A program made the translations under genes and the position numbers. Below are positions 1 to 9,130 of a stretch of DNA of 64,000 nt, piece after piece (within the stretch, counting starts at the first letter, position 1; each line of letters starts with the position of its first letter). Origin of the DNA: JADKIH01 sp031367345 (GTDB lineage: Bacteria; Bacteroidota; Bacteroidia; AKYH767-A; 2013-40CM-41-45). The stretch lies in contig JANLPR010000137.1 of the NCBI GenBank assembly GCA_031367345.1, forward strand, positions 1 to 64,000. Direction: 5' to 3'. The notes under the pieces are model-generated. The model was not told the origin of the DNA and made no database searches. It worked only from the letters and a program-made list of their open reading frames with translations.

Positions 1-2828
1 CGGTTTCTATTTGCAATGGAAGTTCGACTACACTTCCTGATGGAAGTGTTGCATCAACAGCCGGAGTTTATGTTTCACACATTGCCAATGCAGCTGGATG
101 TGATTCGACGATTACAACAACATTAATTGTTATTCCGAATACCAGTTCAACTCGTTCAGTTTCTATTTGCAATGGAAGTTCAACAACACTTCCCGATGGA
201 AGTGTTGCATCAACAGCCGGAGTGTACATTTCGCACATTGCCAATGCAGCAGGATGTGATTCGACGATTACAACAACAATAAGTATTCTAAATAATTCGT
301 TCTCGTCTGCTACACAAATTTTAAATAATGGATCTACTGTTACACTTCCAAACGGGACTGTGGTTTCAAGTGCAGGAACATACTCTTCTACTATTCCAAA
401 TTATTTGGGGTGCGATAGTGTAATCACAACTCTTGTAATTGCTGCTTCTTCAGTTTCTAGCTCTACTACTATTTCAAGTTGTAAAGGAGATACTATTATT
501 TTACCTGATGGCAATTCAGTTGCTCCAATCGTATCAACAGATTATGTTTCAACCTTAACGAACGTTTCAATCTATGGAACTGATAGCATTATTACTACAC
601 ATGTATTAATAAAAGCGCTCCCAATTTTATCTGTTACTACAACGCAAATATTATGCTATGGTGGTACTGCTAGTGTTTCTTTATCAACAACGGGCGGACT
701 TGCGCCTTACACGTATGGTCAAACACCAATTGTTGGATTGTATCAAGGAACCTATACCTATTATGTAACTGATGCAAATCAGTGTCGAAATACTGTTGTT
801 ACCGTTGTGAATCCTTCTCCGGCACTATTAGTACTAAATGCAACTGCAAATCAAATTCAATGTTATGCAGGGAAAGGAAGCGTAACTCTTCAAGGAATGG
901 GAGGAACACCAAATTATGTTTATAGTGGCTCTGCACTGGTAAATCTTTTACTTGGAACTTACAATTATCTAGTTACTGATAATAAAGGATGTGTAGCAAC
1001 AGCTTCTGCGATTATACTTCCTGCTCCAACTAGATTAACAGGAACAATTCTTGCTTCGCCAACTTCTTGCATTGGAAACACTGGTTCTGCAACTGTGAAT
1101 GTAGCGGGTGGTAGTCCTACATATACTTATTCATGGAATACAATTCCGGTTCAACATACGAGCATTGCTTCAAATTTAGCAGCAGGAAATTATATTTGTA
1201 CTATTACAGATAGCAGAGGTTGTAATTTAAATGCTCCGACTGTCGTTACTAATCCAGCGTTACCCAAAATTTTATTCACTGGTAAAACAGCTTTTTGTCC
1301 AGGTGCAGCAACAACAATTTGTGCAACTGCAGGCATGACGAAGTACCTTTGGAGTAATGGTGATACAACTCAATGTTCATCGTTTTCTGCTATCGGAGTG
1401 TATTCTGTTACTGTTACAAATTCTGCAGGTTGTACCTCATCCGGTTCGATTTCTATTGTTGCCGGAGGATTACCAATATCTACCATTACCGGTCCTGATT
1501 ATATTTGTCCAGGTGGCTCAACAACATTATCGGCCCCTCCTGGATATACGTATCAATGGATACCTTCCGGCACAAAACAGTTTTTGTCTGTTAGAACAGG
1601 AGGAACATACACAGTTACGATTAAGAATTCGGCCGGATGTACAAGTAGCAGCAGCAAAGTTGTGACTTCGCCATTGAAAGTTTCGATAAATCGATTAAAC
1701 GGAAGTTGTGCAAGTGCATTTTTAGGAAGTATGTCAGCGGTTATTGCAGGCGGGGTTCCGCCATACAATTATGCATGGAGCAATGGAGCAACTACCTCAA
1801 GTATTTCAGGTTTAAAAGTTGGGTCATATAATTTGCAGGTTGTAGATAGTAAAGGCTGCATGGCAGTGGTGGCTTCAACAATTACTTCAGTAAAGGCGGC
1901 AATTGATTATAGTCGTTTAGTTGATGCATTCAATAACAATGACATCCCTTTAGGAAGATATATTTGGTTTAGTGCAGTAGTGAATATAATTTATACCGGA
2001 TCTTATCCTGTTGAAATAAAATTCACCGACCAAAATATTGCAAGTTCAAGATTTAATGTGAATCCAAAAAATGCAAGACTAATAATAGACAGTACTGTTA
2101 CACAAGCAACAACTGTGTTCAGTAACAGCGAATGGTTGACGATTGCTCCACCATCTAGTACAGGAAATTATTTTATCTCAGGATATTCTTATAAAGTACC
2201 AACTACTATATTGAGAAATTTAAGTTCCGTTACATGGAAAGGAATTTGGTCAGCGAGTAGTCAAGGAGTTACTTCCATCAATTGGAAGTGGTCGGCAGCT
2301 GTCTATTCAAATTTCAATACTGATTGTTCTTTACTTGGAATTAAACCGGTTGATGACGCCATTAATTCTTCATATTTAAATATGGATCCTGCAGGTTCTC
2401 CTGAGAATTATACTCTGTCAGTTATTCAAGGTGCAAGAGGTAATGGAAATGGAGATTTCGTGGGAACTTATACTTCAGTTGTTACTAGAACTCCATGTAC
2501 AAATTCCAGTATTGTTTTTGCACGGAATAATAACAACCCAACTATTCAAGAAGAACTTGACCCTGATTTTGTTGTGAATGCGTATCCGAATCCATTTACA
2601 TCGCAAGCAACAATTGAATTTAGTCGCCTTGATAAAACATGTGAAACTACTATCGAGATATTTAATATGTCAGGACAAAAAATTGCTTTGTTGTTTCAAG
2701 GTACAATTACTTCCGGTGAAAAGTATAGCACAATTTTCGATGGAGAAAATCTTCCCGAAGGAATTTATATTTATCGAATAGCTACCAATGATCAAGTAAT
2801 AAATGGTAGATTAGTTCTGACCAAATAA
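1..2828 (+). CDS. T9SS-exported adhesin-like protein with SprB-type repeats (5' end outside window)
   Basis: The frame is open from base 3 to a TAA at 2826-2828, so at least 942 residues are present and the N-terminus lies off the left edge. The protein starts with Cys-containing modules of 52 residues (two nearly identical, then two degenerate copies). Next come several modules of the SprB-repeat kind, each with a GG.PYTY-like strand, a GTY..VTD segment and a closing GC, and then Ig-like modules ending NSAGC. A region of about 250 residues without repeats follows. The last 80 residues are a T9SS type A sorting domain (YPNPF near base 2583, then IFNMSGQKI, then GIYIYRI). SprB-like proteins are cell-surface adhesins, some used in gliding; surface exposure is inferred from the sorting domain. 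A weak terminator follows. Confidence 0.85.
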   Translation, partial: VSICNGSSTTLPDGSVASTAGVYVSHIANAAGCDSTITTTLIVIPNTSSTRSVSICNGSSTTLPDGSVASTAGVYISHIANAAGCDSTITTTISILNNSFSSATQILNNGSTVTLPNGTVVSSAGTYSSTIPNYLGCDSVITTLVIAASSVSSSTTISSCKGDTIILPDGNSVAPIVSTDYVSTLTNVSIYGTDSIITTHVLIKALPILSVTTTQILCYGGTASVSLSTTGGLAPYTYGQTPIVGLYQGTYTYYVTDANQCRNTVVTVVNPSPALLVLNATANQIQCYAGKGSVTLQGMGGTPNYVYSGSALVNLLLGTYNYLVTDNKGCVATASAIILPAPTRLTGTILASPTSCIGNTGSATVNVAGGSPTYTYSWNTIPVQHTSIASNLAAGNYICTITDSRGCNLNAPTVVTNPALPKILFTGKTAFCPGAATTICATAGMTKYLWSNGDTTQCSSFSAIGVYSVTVTNSAGCTSSGSISIVAGGLPISTITGPDYICPGGSTTLSAPPGYTYQWIPSGTKQFLSVRTGGTYTVTIKNSAGCTSSSSKVVTSPLKVSINRLNGSCASAFLGSMSAVIAGGVPPYNYAWSNGATTSSISGLKVGSYNLQVVDSKGCMAVVASTITSVKAAIDYSRLVDAFNNNDIPLGRYIWFSAVVNIIYTGSYPVEIKFTDQNIASSRFNVNPKNARLIIDSTVTQATTVFSNSEWLTIAPPSSTGNYFISGYSYKVPTTILRNLSSVTWKGIWSASSQGVTSINWKWSAAVYSNFNTDCSLLGIKPVDDAINSSYLNMDPAGSPENYTLSVIQGARGNGNGDFVGTYTSVVTRTPCTNSSIVFARNNNNPTIQEELDPDFVVNAYPNPFTSQATIEFSRLDKTCETTIEIFNMSGQKIALLFQGTITSGEKYSTIFDGENLPEGIYIYRIATNDQVINGRLVLTK
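3..314 (+). repeat. 156-bp tandem repeat, two near-identical copies
   Basis: GTTTCTATTTGCAATGGAAG occurs at 3 and again at 159, and the copies stay nearly identical for most of the unit, differing at scattered, mostly silent sites. The unit encodes 52 residues. A third, clearly diverged copy follows from about 315 and a fourth from about 470. The array probably extends left of the window. Confidence 0.9.
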
Positions 2829-2845
2829 TTTATTCTTCGTTTTAC

Positions 2846-2881
2846 AAATGGGTTTTGAGTTTTTTCAATGCCCATTTTTTT
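2846..2881 (+). terminator. Probable intrinsic terminator after the adhesin gene
   Basis: AAATGGG at 2846-2852 pairs with CCCATTT at 2871-2877, followed by a T run to 2881. The loop is long (18 bases) and the stem short, so the call is moderate. Confidence 0.5.
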
Positions 2882-2986
2882 GTTTCAACAGTTTTTAAAT
2901 TATTTTTTATGTTAGTGATATAACTTTATTTCTATATTTACGTCGGCTCTTATCAATGAATTTTGCAATAAGTGTTTGATAAATGA

Positions 2987-3556
2987 ATGAATGAGGTACT
3001 ACTTATCAAAGAAATTCAAGCCGGGAATAAGGCAGCTTTTTCCGAGCTAGTGTCTGCCTATCGAAATAAAGTGTTGAATACTTGCAATCGATTTTTAATT
3101 GATAAACAAGATGCAGAAGATGCATCGCAGGAAGTGTTTATTGAAGTGTTTAGATCATTCCATTCTTTTAGAAGCGAGTCAAAATTATCAACTTGGATAT
3201 ATCGAATTGCAGTCACTAAAAGTTTGGATGCACTAAAAAAAAGAAAGAGAAAACACTTCTGGCGTTCAGTTTCCACTTCTCTCCATATTTTTGATATTGT
3301 TGGCAATTACTCAAATTTTGAATCAGCCGATCAACCATTGATTCAAAAAGAACAGATGAATGAAATTAAGAAAGCACTTGACAAGTTGCCAGAGAACCAA
3401 CGTATTGCATTTACACTCAGTAAAATAGATGGTTTTGGAAATTCGGAAATTGCCGATATTATGAATACAACTAAAATAGCTGTAGAATCTTTGCTATTTC
3501 GTGCCAAAAGAAGGATTGGAGAAGAATTGAAAAAAATCTTGATAAATAGTGATTAG
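2987..3556 (+). CDS. ECF-type RNA polymerase sigma factor
   Basis: This 189-residue protein has the two-domain ECF layout. Sigma region 2 lies at about residues 10-85, with DAEDASQEVFIEVFRSF and the WIYRIA segment that in this family contacts core polymerase and the -10 element. Region 4 lies at about 125-185, starting LPENQR and containing the helix-turn-helix NSEIADIMNTTKIAVESLL. It is followed by a small single-span membrane protein and a metal-sensor-like membrane protein, an order resembling metal-responsive systems such as CnrYXH, where the sigma factor is held at the membrane until metal is sensed. ATG at 2987 is used; another ATG overlaps it at 2983 out of frame. The regulon is unknown, but the copper-oxidase gene downstream is a natural candidate. 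Confidence 0.88.
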   Translation: MNEVLLIKEIQAGNKAAFSELVSAYRNKVLNTCNRFLIDKQDAEDASQEVFIEVFRSFHSFRSESKLSTWIYRIAVTKSLDALKKRKRKHFWRSVSTSLHIFDIVGNYSNFESADQPLIQKEQMNEIKKALDKLPENQRIAFTLSKIDGFGNSEIADIMNTTKIAVESLLFRAKRRIGEELKKILINSD

Positions 3557-3603
3557 CTGTGCCAGATTAAGAAAAATTGATCGTCTAACAAAAAGTGGAG
3601 AAT

Positions 3604-3912
3604 ATGAATAATCAATCTATAGAGTTAAAAATAGCAGCAGAGCTTTCTCGATTTGAAAAGCTTGAACTTGTTCATTCTTCAAATGAGTGGGAAGAGCAAT
3701 TGATGGGAAAAATATATACGAGTAATTCTAAAAAAATGCAGTCGCCGATTTCTTATAAATTGTTGCTCTTTGTTGGTTTATTTCTACTCTTTAATATTTC
3801 ATTTTTTTTAACGCAGATTGAAACTAATTCTGAAAATGTAAATAGCAGAAGTGATTTGTATAACTCTGTTTCTGAACAATTTTTAATTACACCAACTTTG
3901 TCAAATAAATAA
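3604..3912 (+). CDS. Small single-span membrane protein, possible anti-sigma factor
   Basis: This protein of about 102 residues has a hydrophilic N-terminal half rich in Glu and Lys, one strongly hydrophobic segment (YKLLLFVGLFLLFNISFFL), and a short polar tail predicted outside the cytoplasm. That topology, and its place 47 bases after an ECF sigma gene, suggests an anti-sigma factor, but I see no zinc-binding HxxxCxxC motif and cannot name a family. The frame also allows a GTG start at 3595; I prefer ATG 3604 because GGAG lies just before it. Confidence 0.6.
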   Translation: MNNQSIELKIAAELSRFEKLELVHSSNEWEEQLMGKIYTSNSKKMQSPISYKLLLFVGLFLLFNISFFLTQIETNSENVNSRSDLYNSVSEQFLITPTLSNK

Positions 3913-3916
3913 TTGA

Positions 3917-4402
3917 ATGGACATATTTACACAAAAGAAGTGGTTGATTAGATCTCTAGTGTTTTTAGCAATTTTGAACATATCATCCATTTCATTTGTT
4001 GTTTGGAATAGACTTTCAGAAAACCGAGACAATCGACATAGAAAAGATAAAGAAGTTATTGTTATTGCTGATTTGTTGAAAAAGGAATTAAATTTGACTG
4101 AGACACAAACACATCAACTTGAAAAAATACGAACTGATTTTTTTGAAAAGGAACAAGTATTAGCACAAGAAATTAGAGAGAAACGTGACTCAATGAATAT
4201 GATTATGTTTAATCAAGATACAAATGATACCTTAATACAGTTGCTTGCAAAATCGGTTGCAGATGGTGAATATCAAATGGAACTATTGAGATTTCAACAG
4301 GCACAAAGTTTAAAAGAGATTTGTACAATGGAGCAAAAGAAAAATTTTCAATACTTGGTTATTGAAATACGAGATTATTTTCGTCCGGAAAAACGAAAGT
4401 AA
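3917..4402 (+). CDS. Periplasmic heavy-metal sensor-like (Spy/CpxP/ZraP-type) membrane protein
   Basis: The 161-residue protein has one N-terminal membrane segment (residues about 11-32). A highly charged alpha-helical domain follows, with LNLTETQTHQLEKIRTDFF and a late QQAQSLKEICTMEQKKNFQ segment. These are the paired LTxxQ-like and late-helix features of the Spy/CpxP/ZraP family, here membrane-anchored as in CnrX-like sensors. The gene starts 4 bases after the previous stop, so the sigma factor, small membrane protein and this protein are probably one transcript. In homologous systems such a protein senses metal or envelope stress and controls release of the sigma factor. No Met- or His-rich tail is visible, so the metal cannot be read from the sequence. 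Confidence 0.65.
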   Translation: MDIFTQKKWLIRSLVFLAILNISSISFVVWNRLSENRDNRHRKDKEVIVIADLLKKELNLTETQTHQLEKIRTDFFEKEQVLAQEIREKRDSMNMIMFNQDTNDTLIQLLAKSVADGEYQMELLRFQQAQSLKEICTMEQKKNFQYLVIEIRDYFRPEKRK

Positions 4403-4463
4403 ATTAGGTCGAAAATTCTAAATAATAGAAATCGATATACATTATAAATTAACTGTTAATAAA

Positions 4464-6197
4464 ATGAGAAATTATTTATCTAAGGAAACTAAATTTGTGG
4501 GGATGCTGGTGATTGTATCCTGTTTTTTTTCAATTAATGGTGTTGCTCAATACAACAATTTATGGATACCGGATACTATTTCCGGAACGGTTTTTAATTT
4601 GACTGTGAAAGATACATTCGCACAATTTAGACCAGGGAATCAAACCATCACTGCTGGAGTTAATAATAGTAAATTTTGGGGACCAACATTGTTTTTTAAC
4701 AAAGGCGACACAGTGCATATGAATGTTACAAATAATTTAAATGACTCAACTACTATTCACTGGCATGGAATGCATTTGCCGGCTGTAATGGATGGTGGTC
4801 CGCATCAGGTAATTCCTCCGGGAACAATTTGGCAGCCGTATTGGAAAGTTACCAATAACGCATCTACGTTTTGGTATCATCCGCACTTGCATAATATGAC
4901 AATGGATCATCTTACAAAAGGTATTGGTGGTTTTATCATTGTAAGAGATTCGTTGGAGGCTACACTGAATTTGCCACGAACTTATGGAATAGATGATATT
5001 CCTATCGCTCTCACAAGCAGAGGTTATGATGCTTCAAATGCTTTTACAATCACCAATGGAACAACAATTAGTGAGTACGGTGATTATATGCTTACCAATG
5101 GCACACCGAATGCTCAGGTAAGCCTTCCAAAACAGTATGTTCGTTTGCGAATACTTAATGCCGAAATTGAACGTGGTTATAATTTAGGTTTTAGTGACAA
5201 TCGTACTTTCTATATTATTGGTAATGATGGCGGACTTTTAAATGCTCCTGTTGCTGTAACACGTGTTAAACTGATGGTTGGAGAACGGGTTGAAATAATG
5301 GTAGATTTGAGTAATGATGTTATAGGCTCTTCTATCGATTTAAAAGCCTTTAACTCTAATCAAGCATTTGGATTTCCAGGTGGAGAAAATATTACTCATG
5401 GACTGAATGGTAGTTTGCTTAATAATATTGATTTTTCGGTGTTGCATATTATCATATCAGCTACTACAGCAAATCCTATTACTTCTGTTCCAGCTGTACT
5501 TGCCTCCAATATTTATTGGACAGCTGCTGATGCGACTGTCAATAGAACAGTAACTGTTACTCCAGGTTCCGGTGGTGGTCTTGCTGAATTTGCTTTCGAT
5601 AATTCCCCATTTGTTTTAGGAAATATAAATAAAACGGTAAATCTAAATGATATTGAAAAATGGACAATTGTAAATAGTAATATATTTGGACATGCTTTTC
5701 ACATTCATGATGTACAATTCAAAATTGTTTCAAGAAGTTCGGGAGCGGTAGGGAATTATGAATCGGGATGGAAAGATGTATTGTATTTGCCAAGAGGGGA
5801 GTCTGTTTCTTTCGTAGCTAAGTTTGATGATTACGCTGATCCTATCCATCCGTTCATGTATCATTGTCACTTTTCTAATCATGAAGATGGTGGAATGATG
5901 GGTCAATTCGTTGTAACAGGTACAACGGGAATTATCGAGGGTACACTTAAGCAAGATGCCTTTTCAATCAGTCCTAATCCTGCTAAAGACCATCTGAACA
6001 TTTCTTTTATAGACCCGTCTCAAAGTGTTTATTATATAAAGATACTTGCGAATAATGGTCGAACTGTTTATATGCTTCCTCGTCCTCAATTGCAAAATGG
6101 TTTAGATATCAGTAATTTGTCGAGTGGTGTATATTTACTACAACTTACCGATGAAAAAACTAAAACAACAATCACTAAAAAATTCATTAAAGAGTAA
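4464..6197 (+). CDS. Multicopper oxidase with T9SS sorting domain
   Basis: This 577-residue protein has a signal peptide (ending near VAQ-29) and three cupredoxin-like domains. Copper ligands are visible: HWHGMH at residues 99-104 and WYHPHLH at 137-143 (type 2/3), HAFHIHD near 412, and YHCHFSNHEDGGMM with HCH at 467-469 (type 1 and trinuclear site). Of the CueO/CotA/laccase group, it would oxidise a substrate (Cu(I), phenolics or metals) with reduction of O2 to water. No Met-rich CueO insert is obvious. The last 80 residues are a T9SS type A sorting domain (ISPNPAKDHLNISF, then SGVYLLQL), so it should reach the cell surface. It follows the sigma/metal-sensor genes by about 60 bases, hinting at metal control. 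Confidence 0.92.
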   Translation: MRNYLSKETKFVGMLVIVSCFFSINGVAQYNNLWIPDTISGTVFNLTVKDTFAQFRPGNQTITAGVNNSKFWGPTLFFNKGDTVHMNVTNNLNDSTTIHWHGMHLPAVMDGGPHQVIPPGTIWQPYWKVTNNASTFWYHPHLHNMTMDHLTKGIGGFIIVRDSLEATLNLPRTYGIDDIPIALTSRGYDASNAFTITNGTTISEYGDYMLTNGTPNAQVSLPKQYVRLRILNAEIERGYNLGFSDNRTFYIIGNDGGLLNAPVAVTRVKLMVGERVEIMVDLSNDVIGSSIDLKAFNSNQAFGFPGGENITHGLNGSLLNNIDFSVLHIIISATTANPITSVPAVLASNIYWTAADATVNRTVTVTPGSGGGLAEFAFDNSPFVLGNINKTVNLNDIEKWTIVNSNIFGHAFHIHDVQFKIVSRSSGAVGNYESGWKDVLYLPRGESVSFVAKFDDYADPIHPFMYHCHFSNHEDGGMMGQFVVTGTTGIIEGTLKQDAFSISPNPAKDHLNISFIDPSQSVYYIKILANNGRTVYMLPRPQLQNGLDISNLSSGVYLLQLTDEKTKTTITKKFIKE

Positions 6198-6285
6198 TTG
6201 AAATCATCTATTGTTTAATAAAAGATCATTTTCAATTTCACTATCAGCAGTCATCTTCCATAATTAATTCTAATTTTAACTTCGA

Positions 6286-7905
6286 ATGAAAAATCTTAAG
6301 CTAATTGCTATAATAGTATTTTGTTTAATAAGTAGCGCTGCGATAGCTCACACAATTGACTATGGAAATGTAGTTTTGAGAAAATGGCAGTTTCAGAATG
6401 GCGAAAAACAGTTGGATGGTTCTTTTTATTCTATGAAGGGTGGAGTAGTCTATATTGAAGACGAAAAAGGTAGTCTCCACAATTATAAATTGAATCTGCT
6501 TTCTTTAGATGATCAAAAATTTGCATTGAGTAAAGAACGAAAAGTAGAGGAGCTTAATCAAATTATTCCTATTGTTAACGATGGATCCGAAAATATAGCG
6601 GAAATGTATTTAATTAAATTTCTTTTGAGCTTGTTGATGTTTGCATTTTTTACTTTACTAGTTTACAAAAAAGCGAAAAAAGAAATTGTAAAATATTTCA
6701 TTCCGGCTTTTATGATTGGCTGCTTGTTATTTTTGTATGGATTTACTGTAAAAGTCCTTCCTGTTATTAGTAGCATTACTGATCCTCTTTCGATCGACTC
6801 TGCATTTATGCCGTTCAAACCTAAGGTGAATACATTTTGGGATGCAAATTATTTTTATGTAGAATCAAAAGGAATTCCGGATCATCAAATGATGACGGGA
6901 ATTACGAATTGGCAGCAACAAGTTCCTATTCCTCAATGTTACATTGGATCTAATGCTTGGAGTATTCCGCTAAACCCTGTCATTGCAACTACTCCGGTAC
7001 CTGTTAGTCCGCAACATTTTCTGCGTGGAGCAATTGCAATTGCAACGAATGGAGTTCCTATTTTCAATCCCTATACTAATACCGGCGTTGATGCTTACTT
7101 GGATGGTCAACTCGATAATTTTGGAGGCCATTGTGGTAGAGGCGACGATTATCATTATCATACAGCCCCTTTATTTTTATATGGTCAAATTGCACCTACA
7201 TTGCCAATAGCCTTTGCATTAGATGGCTTTGCTGTTTATGGTAGCGTTGAACCGGATGGATCGCCAATGATTCCGCTCGATGCAAATCATGGACACTATG
7301 GATCAAATGGTGTTTACCACTATCATGGTACTAGTTCTGCTCCCTATATGATCGGTAATATGGTTGGTCGTGTAACGGAAGATTCGACTTTACAAATCGT
7401 TCCACAAGCTCATGCTAATCCCATTCGTCCTGGACAAAATCCGTTGCAAGGTGCTGTTATTACTAATTGTCAGAGTAATGGTAATAACAATGGATATGTG
7501 CTTTCATATTCTCTCAATAGTCAAACATATTCTATTGATTATAATTGGACCACAAATGGAGTTTATTCGTTCAATTTTATAAGTCCATCAGGCTCGACTT
7601 TTCAATCTTATAATGGATTTGCACAATGCATGGTGCCAACTGCTATAAATGAAATTAAAGAAGAAAATATTCTCTTTTCAACTTATCCGAATCCCGTTCA
7701 AAATATATTATCGATATCTTATTTTTCAATTAATTATTTTGATGGTCATAGTGAAATTTCAATTTACGACATACAAGGAAAATTGAAATATCAAAATACA
7801 GTTTTAGTGAAGCAAATAGATATGTCCGAATTTTCTAAAGGAATTTATTTGATTAAAGTCCAGCGTTATGGAAATGTTCAAGTGAAAAAAATAGTTGTTC
7901 AGTAA
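6286..7905 (+). CDS. YHYH-domain protein with two membrane segments and a T9SS sorting domain
   Basis: The 539-residue protein starts with a signal peptide (ending near IAHT). A domain of about 80 residues resembling an SH3-like SHD1 fold follows, then two hydrophobic segments (about 105-127 and 136-152). A large YHYH domain comes next, with HCGRGDDYHYH, FALDGFAVYG and GVYHYHG, which gives the family its name. The C-terminus is a T9SS type A sorting domain (YPNPVQNILSISYF, then KGIYLIKV). YHYH proteins have no settled function; the His clusters suggest metal binding. Membrane helices combined with a surface sorting signal are odd. Position after the multicopper oxidase supports a shared metal-related role. 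Confidence 0.82.
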   Translation: MKNLKLIAIIVFCLISSAAIAHTIDYGNVVLRKWQFQNGEKQLDGSFYSMKGGVVYIEDEKGSLHNYKLNLLSLDDQKFALSKERKVEELNQIIPIVNDGSENIAEMYLIKFLLSLLMFAFFTLLVYKKAKKEIVKYFIPAFMIGCLLFLYGFTVKVLPVISSITDPLSIDSAFMPFKPKVNTFWDANYFYVESKGIPDHQMMTGITNWQQQVPIPQCYIGSNAWSIPLNPVIATTPVPVSPQHFLRGAIAIATNGVPIFNPYTNTGVDAYLDGQLDNFGGHCGRGDDYHYHTAPLFLYGQIAPTLPIAFALDGFAVYGSVEPDGSPMIPLDANHGHYGSNGVYHYHGTSSAPYMIGNMVGRVTEDSTLQIVPQAHANPIRPGQNPLQGAVITNCQSNGNNNGYVLSYSLNSQTYSIDYNWTTNGVYSFNFISPSGSTFQSYNGFAQCMVPTAINEIKEENILFSTYPNPVQNILSISYFSINYFDGHSEISIYDIQGKLKYQNTVLVKQIDMSEFSKGIYLIKVQRYGNVQVKKIVVQ

Positions 7906-7921
7906 ATAAATAATATTTGAA

Positions 7922-9118
7922 ATGATAAAATATATTTTCATTCTTCTTTTTATTTGGGTTAGTACGTTTACTTTTTCTTTCGGACAACCCATTCTAAAAA
8001 CGTTGATGAAATTGCCGGACACAGGGCAAAATGTAAGTTATACTACTTCGTATGGCGAAGACAATGATTTTAATATCAATGTTCCTTATTTTACTATCAA
8101 TGGAAATGGAAGCGTAACCGATACGGTAACAGGTTTAATGTGGCAACAAGCAGATGGTGGAGAAATGACATTTGAGAACGCCGTAATATTCTGTGATACT
8201 CTTACCATTGGTGGTTTTTCTGATTGGCGATTACCTTCGGCGCACGAAGCATTCAGTATCTTGAATTTTCAATTTGCTAATCCTGCATTAAATAATTTAG
8301 TTTTTACAACAACGGCAGCTGAATATTGGTGGACAAACACGCGTCAAGTTAATGATTCGACTAAAATTTGGGTGACAAATGCAGGAGGAGGAATTGGTAA
8401 TCATCCCAAATCTGAAACAATTAGTGCAGGTGGCATAAAAAGATTTCATGTTAGAGCAGTGAGAGAGAATTCCATTCCGGTTTCTGTCGCAAATCATTTT
8501 ACTGATAATGGAAATGGAACAATTACAGATAATTTAACAGAATTAATATGGCAAAAAAATCCATTCACTGATAGCTTGATTTGGGAACAATCGCTGGCGT
8601 ATGCTGACTCGCTTACTCTTAACAACGATACAGATTGGAGAATTCCAAATGTAAAAGAGCTTCAGTCAATCAATATTGAGTCTTTGACTAATCCTTCTCT
8701 TGATCAAAATTATTTTTCTGTAACAAGTGCAAATAAGTATTGGACATCTACAACTTTGCCTAATCAAACTCTCAAAGCATGGTATTTAGATACTCAATTT
8801 GGAATAACCACCTATGATGCGAAAACATTCAAGCATTATTTTATTTGTGTTAGAGGACCGTTGGCGTTAAGTACAGATGTAAGCAATATAATATTGGAAA
8901 ATAGTAATATGATTGCTTATCCGAATCCATTTACTTCATTCATTAATTTGACGAATGTGGCTTCGAATCAATTTTCGCAACTTTTTAATAAAATGGGACA
9001 GCTGATTTATTCAGGCAATTCGATTGAAAAGAAAGACTTTTCTTCTTTGCCGAATGGTATTTATTTTCTAAAAGTTTATAGCAAAAAATCAATTTCGTTT
9101 ATTTTAAATAAGGAATAG
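7922..9118 (+). CDS. DUF1566 (Lcl-like) duplicated-domain protein with T9SS sorting domain
   Basis: This 398-residue protein has a signal peptide and two DUF1566-type modules. Each starts NG(N)GxxTDxxTxLxWQ (about residues 58-78 and 195-215), and each contains a DWRLP/DWRIP strand and a closing RAVR/CVRG strand. This C-lectin-like fold is found in secreted proteins of many bacteria, often adhesive, but no function is fixed here. The C-terminal 70 residues (AYPNPFTSFINLTN, then NGIYFLKVY) are a T9SS sorting domain. It starts 16 bases after the YHYH gene and so is probably co-transcribed. Confidence 0.82.
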   Translation: MIKYIFILLFIWVSTFTFSFGQPILKTLMKLPDTGQNVSYTTSYGEDNDFNINVPYFTINGNGSVTDTVTGLMWQQADGGEMTFENAVIFCDTLTIGGFSDWRLPSAHEAFSILNFQFANPALNNLVFTTTAAEYWWTNTRQVNDSTKIWVTNAGGGIGNHPKSETISAGGIKRFHVRAVRENSIPVSVANHFTDNGNGTITDNLTELIWQKNPFTDSLIWEQSLAYADSLTLNNDTDWRIPNVKELQSINIESLTNPSLDQNYFSVTSANKYWTSTTLPNQTLKAWYLDTQFGITTYDAKTFKHYFICVRGPLALSTDVSNIILENSNMIAYPNPFTSFINLTNVASNQFSQLFNKMGQLIYSGNSIEKKDFSSLPNGIYFLKVYSKKSISFILNKE

Positions 9119-9130
9119 TTCGGGGTTGCG

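Noticed and set aside
3..314. CRISPR-like array
   Set aside because: The repeat unit is 156 bases, in frame and protein-coding; no spacers.
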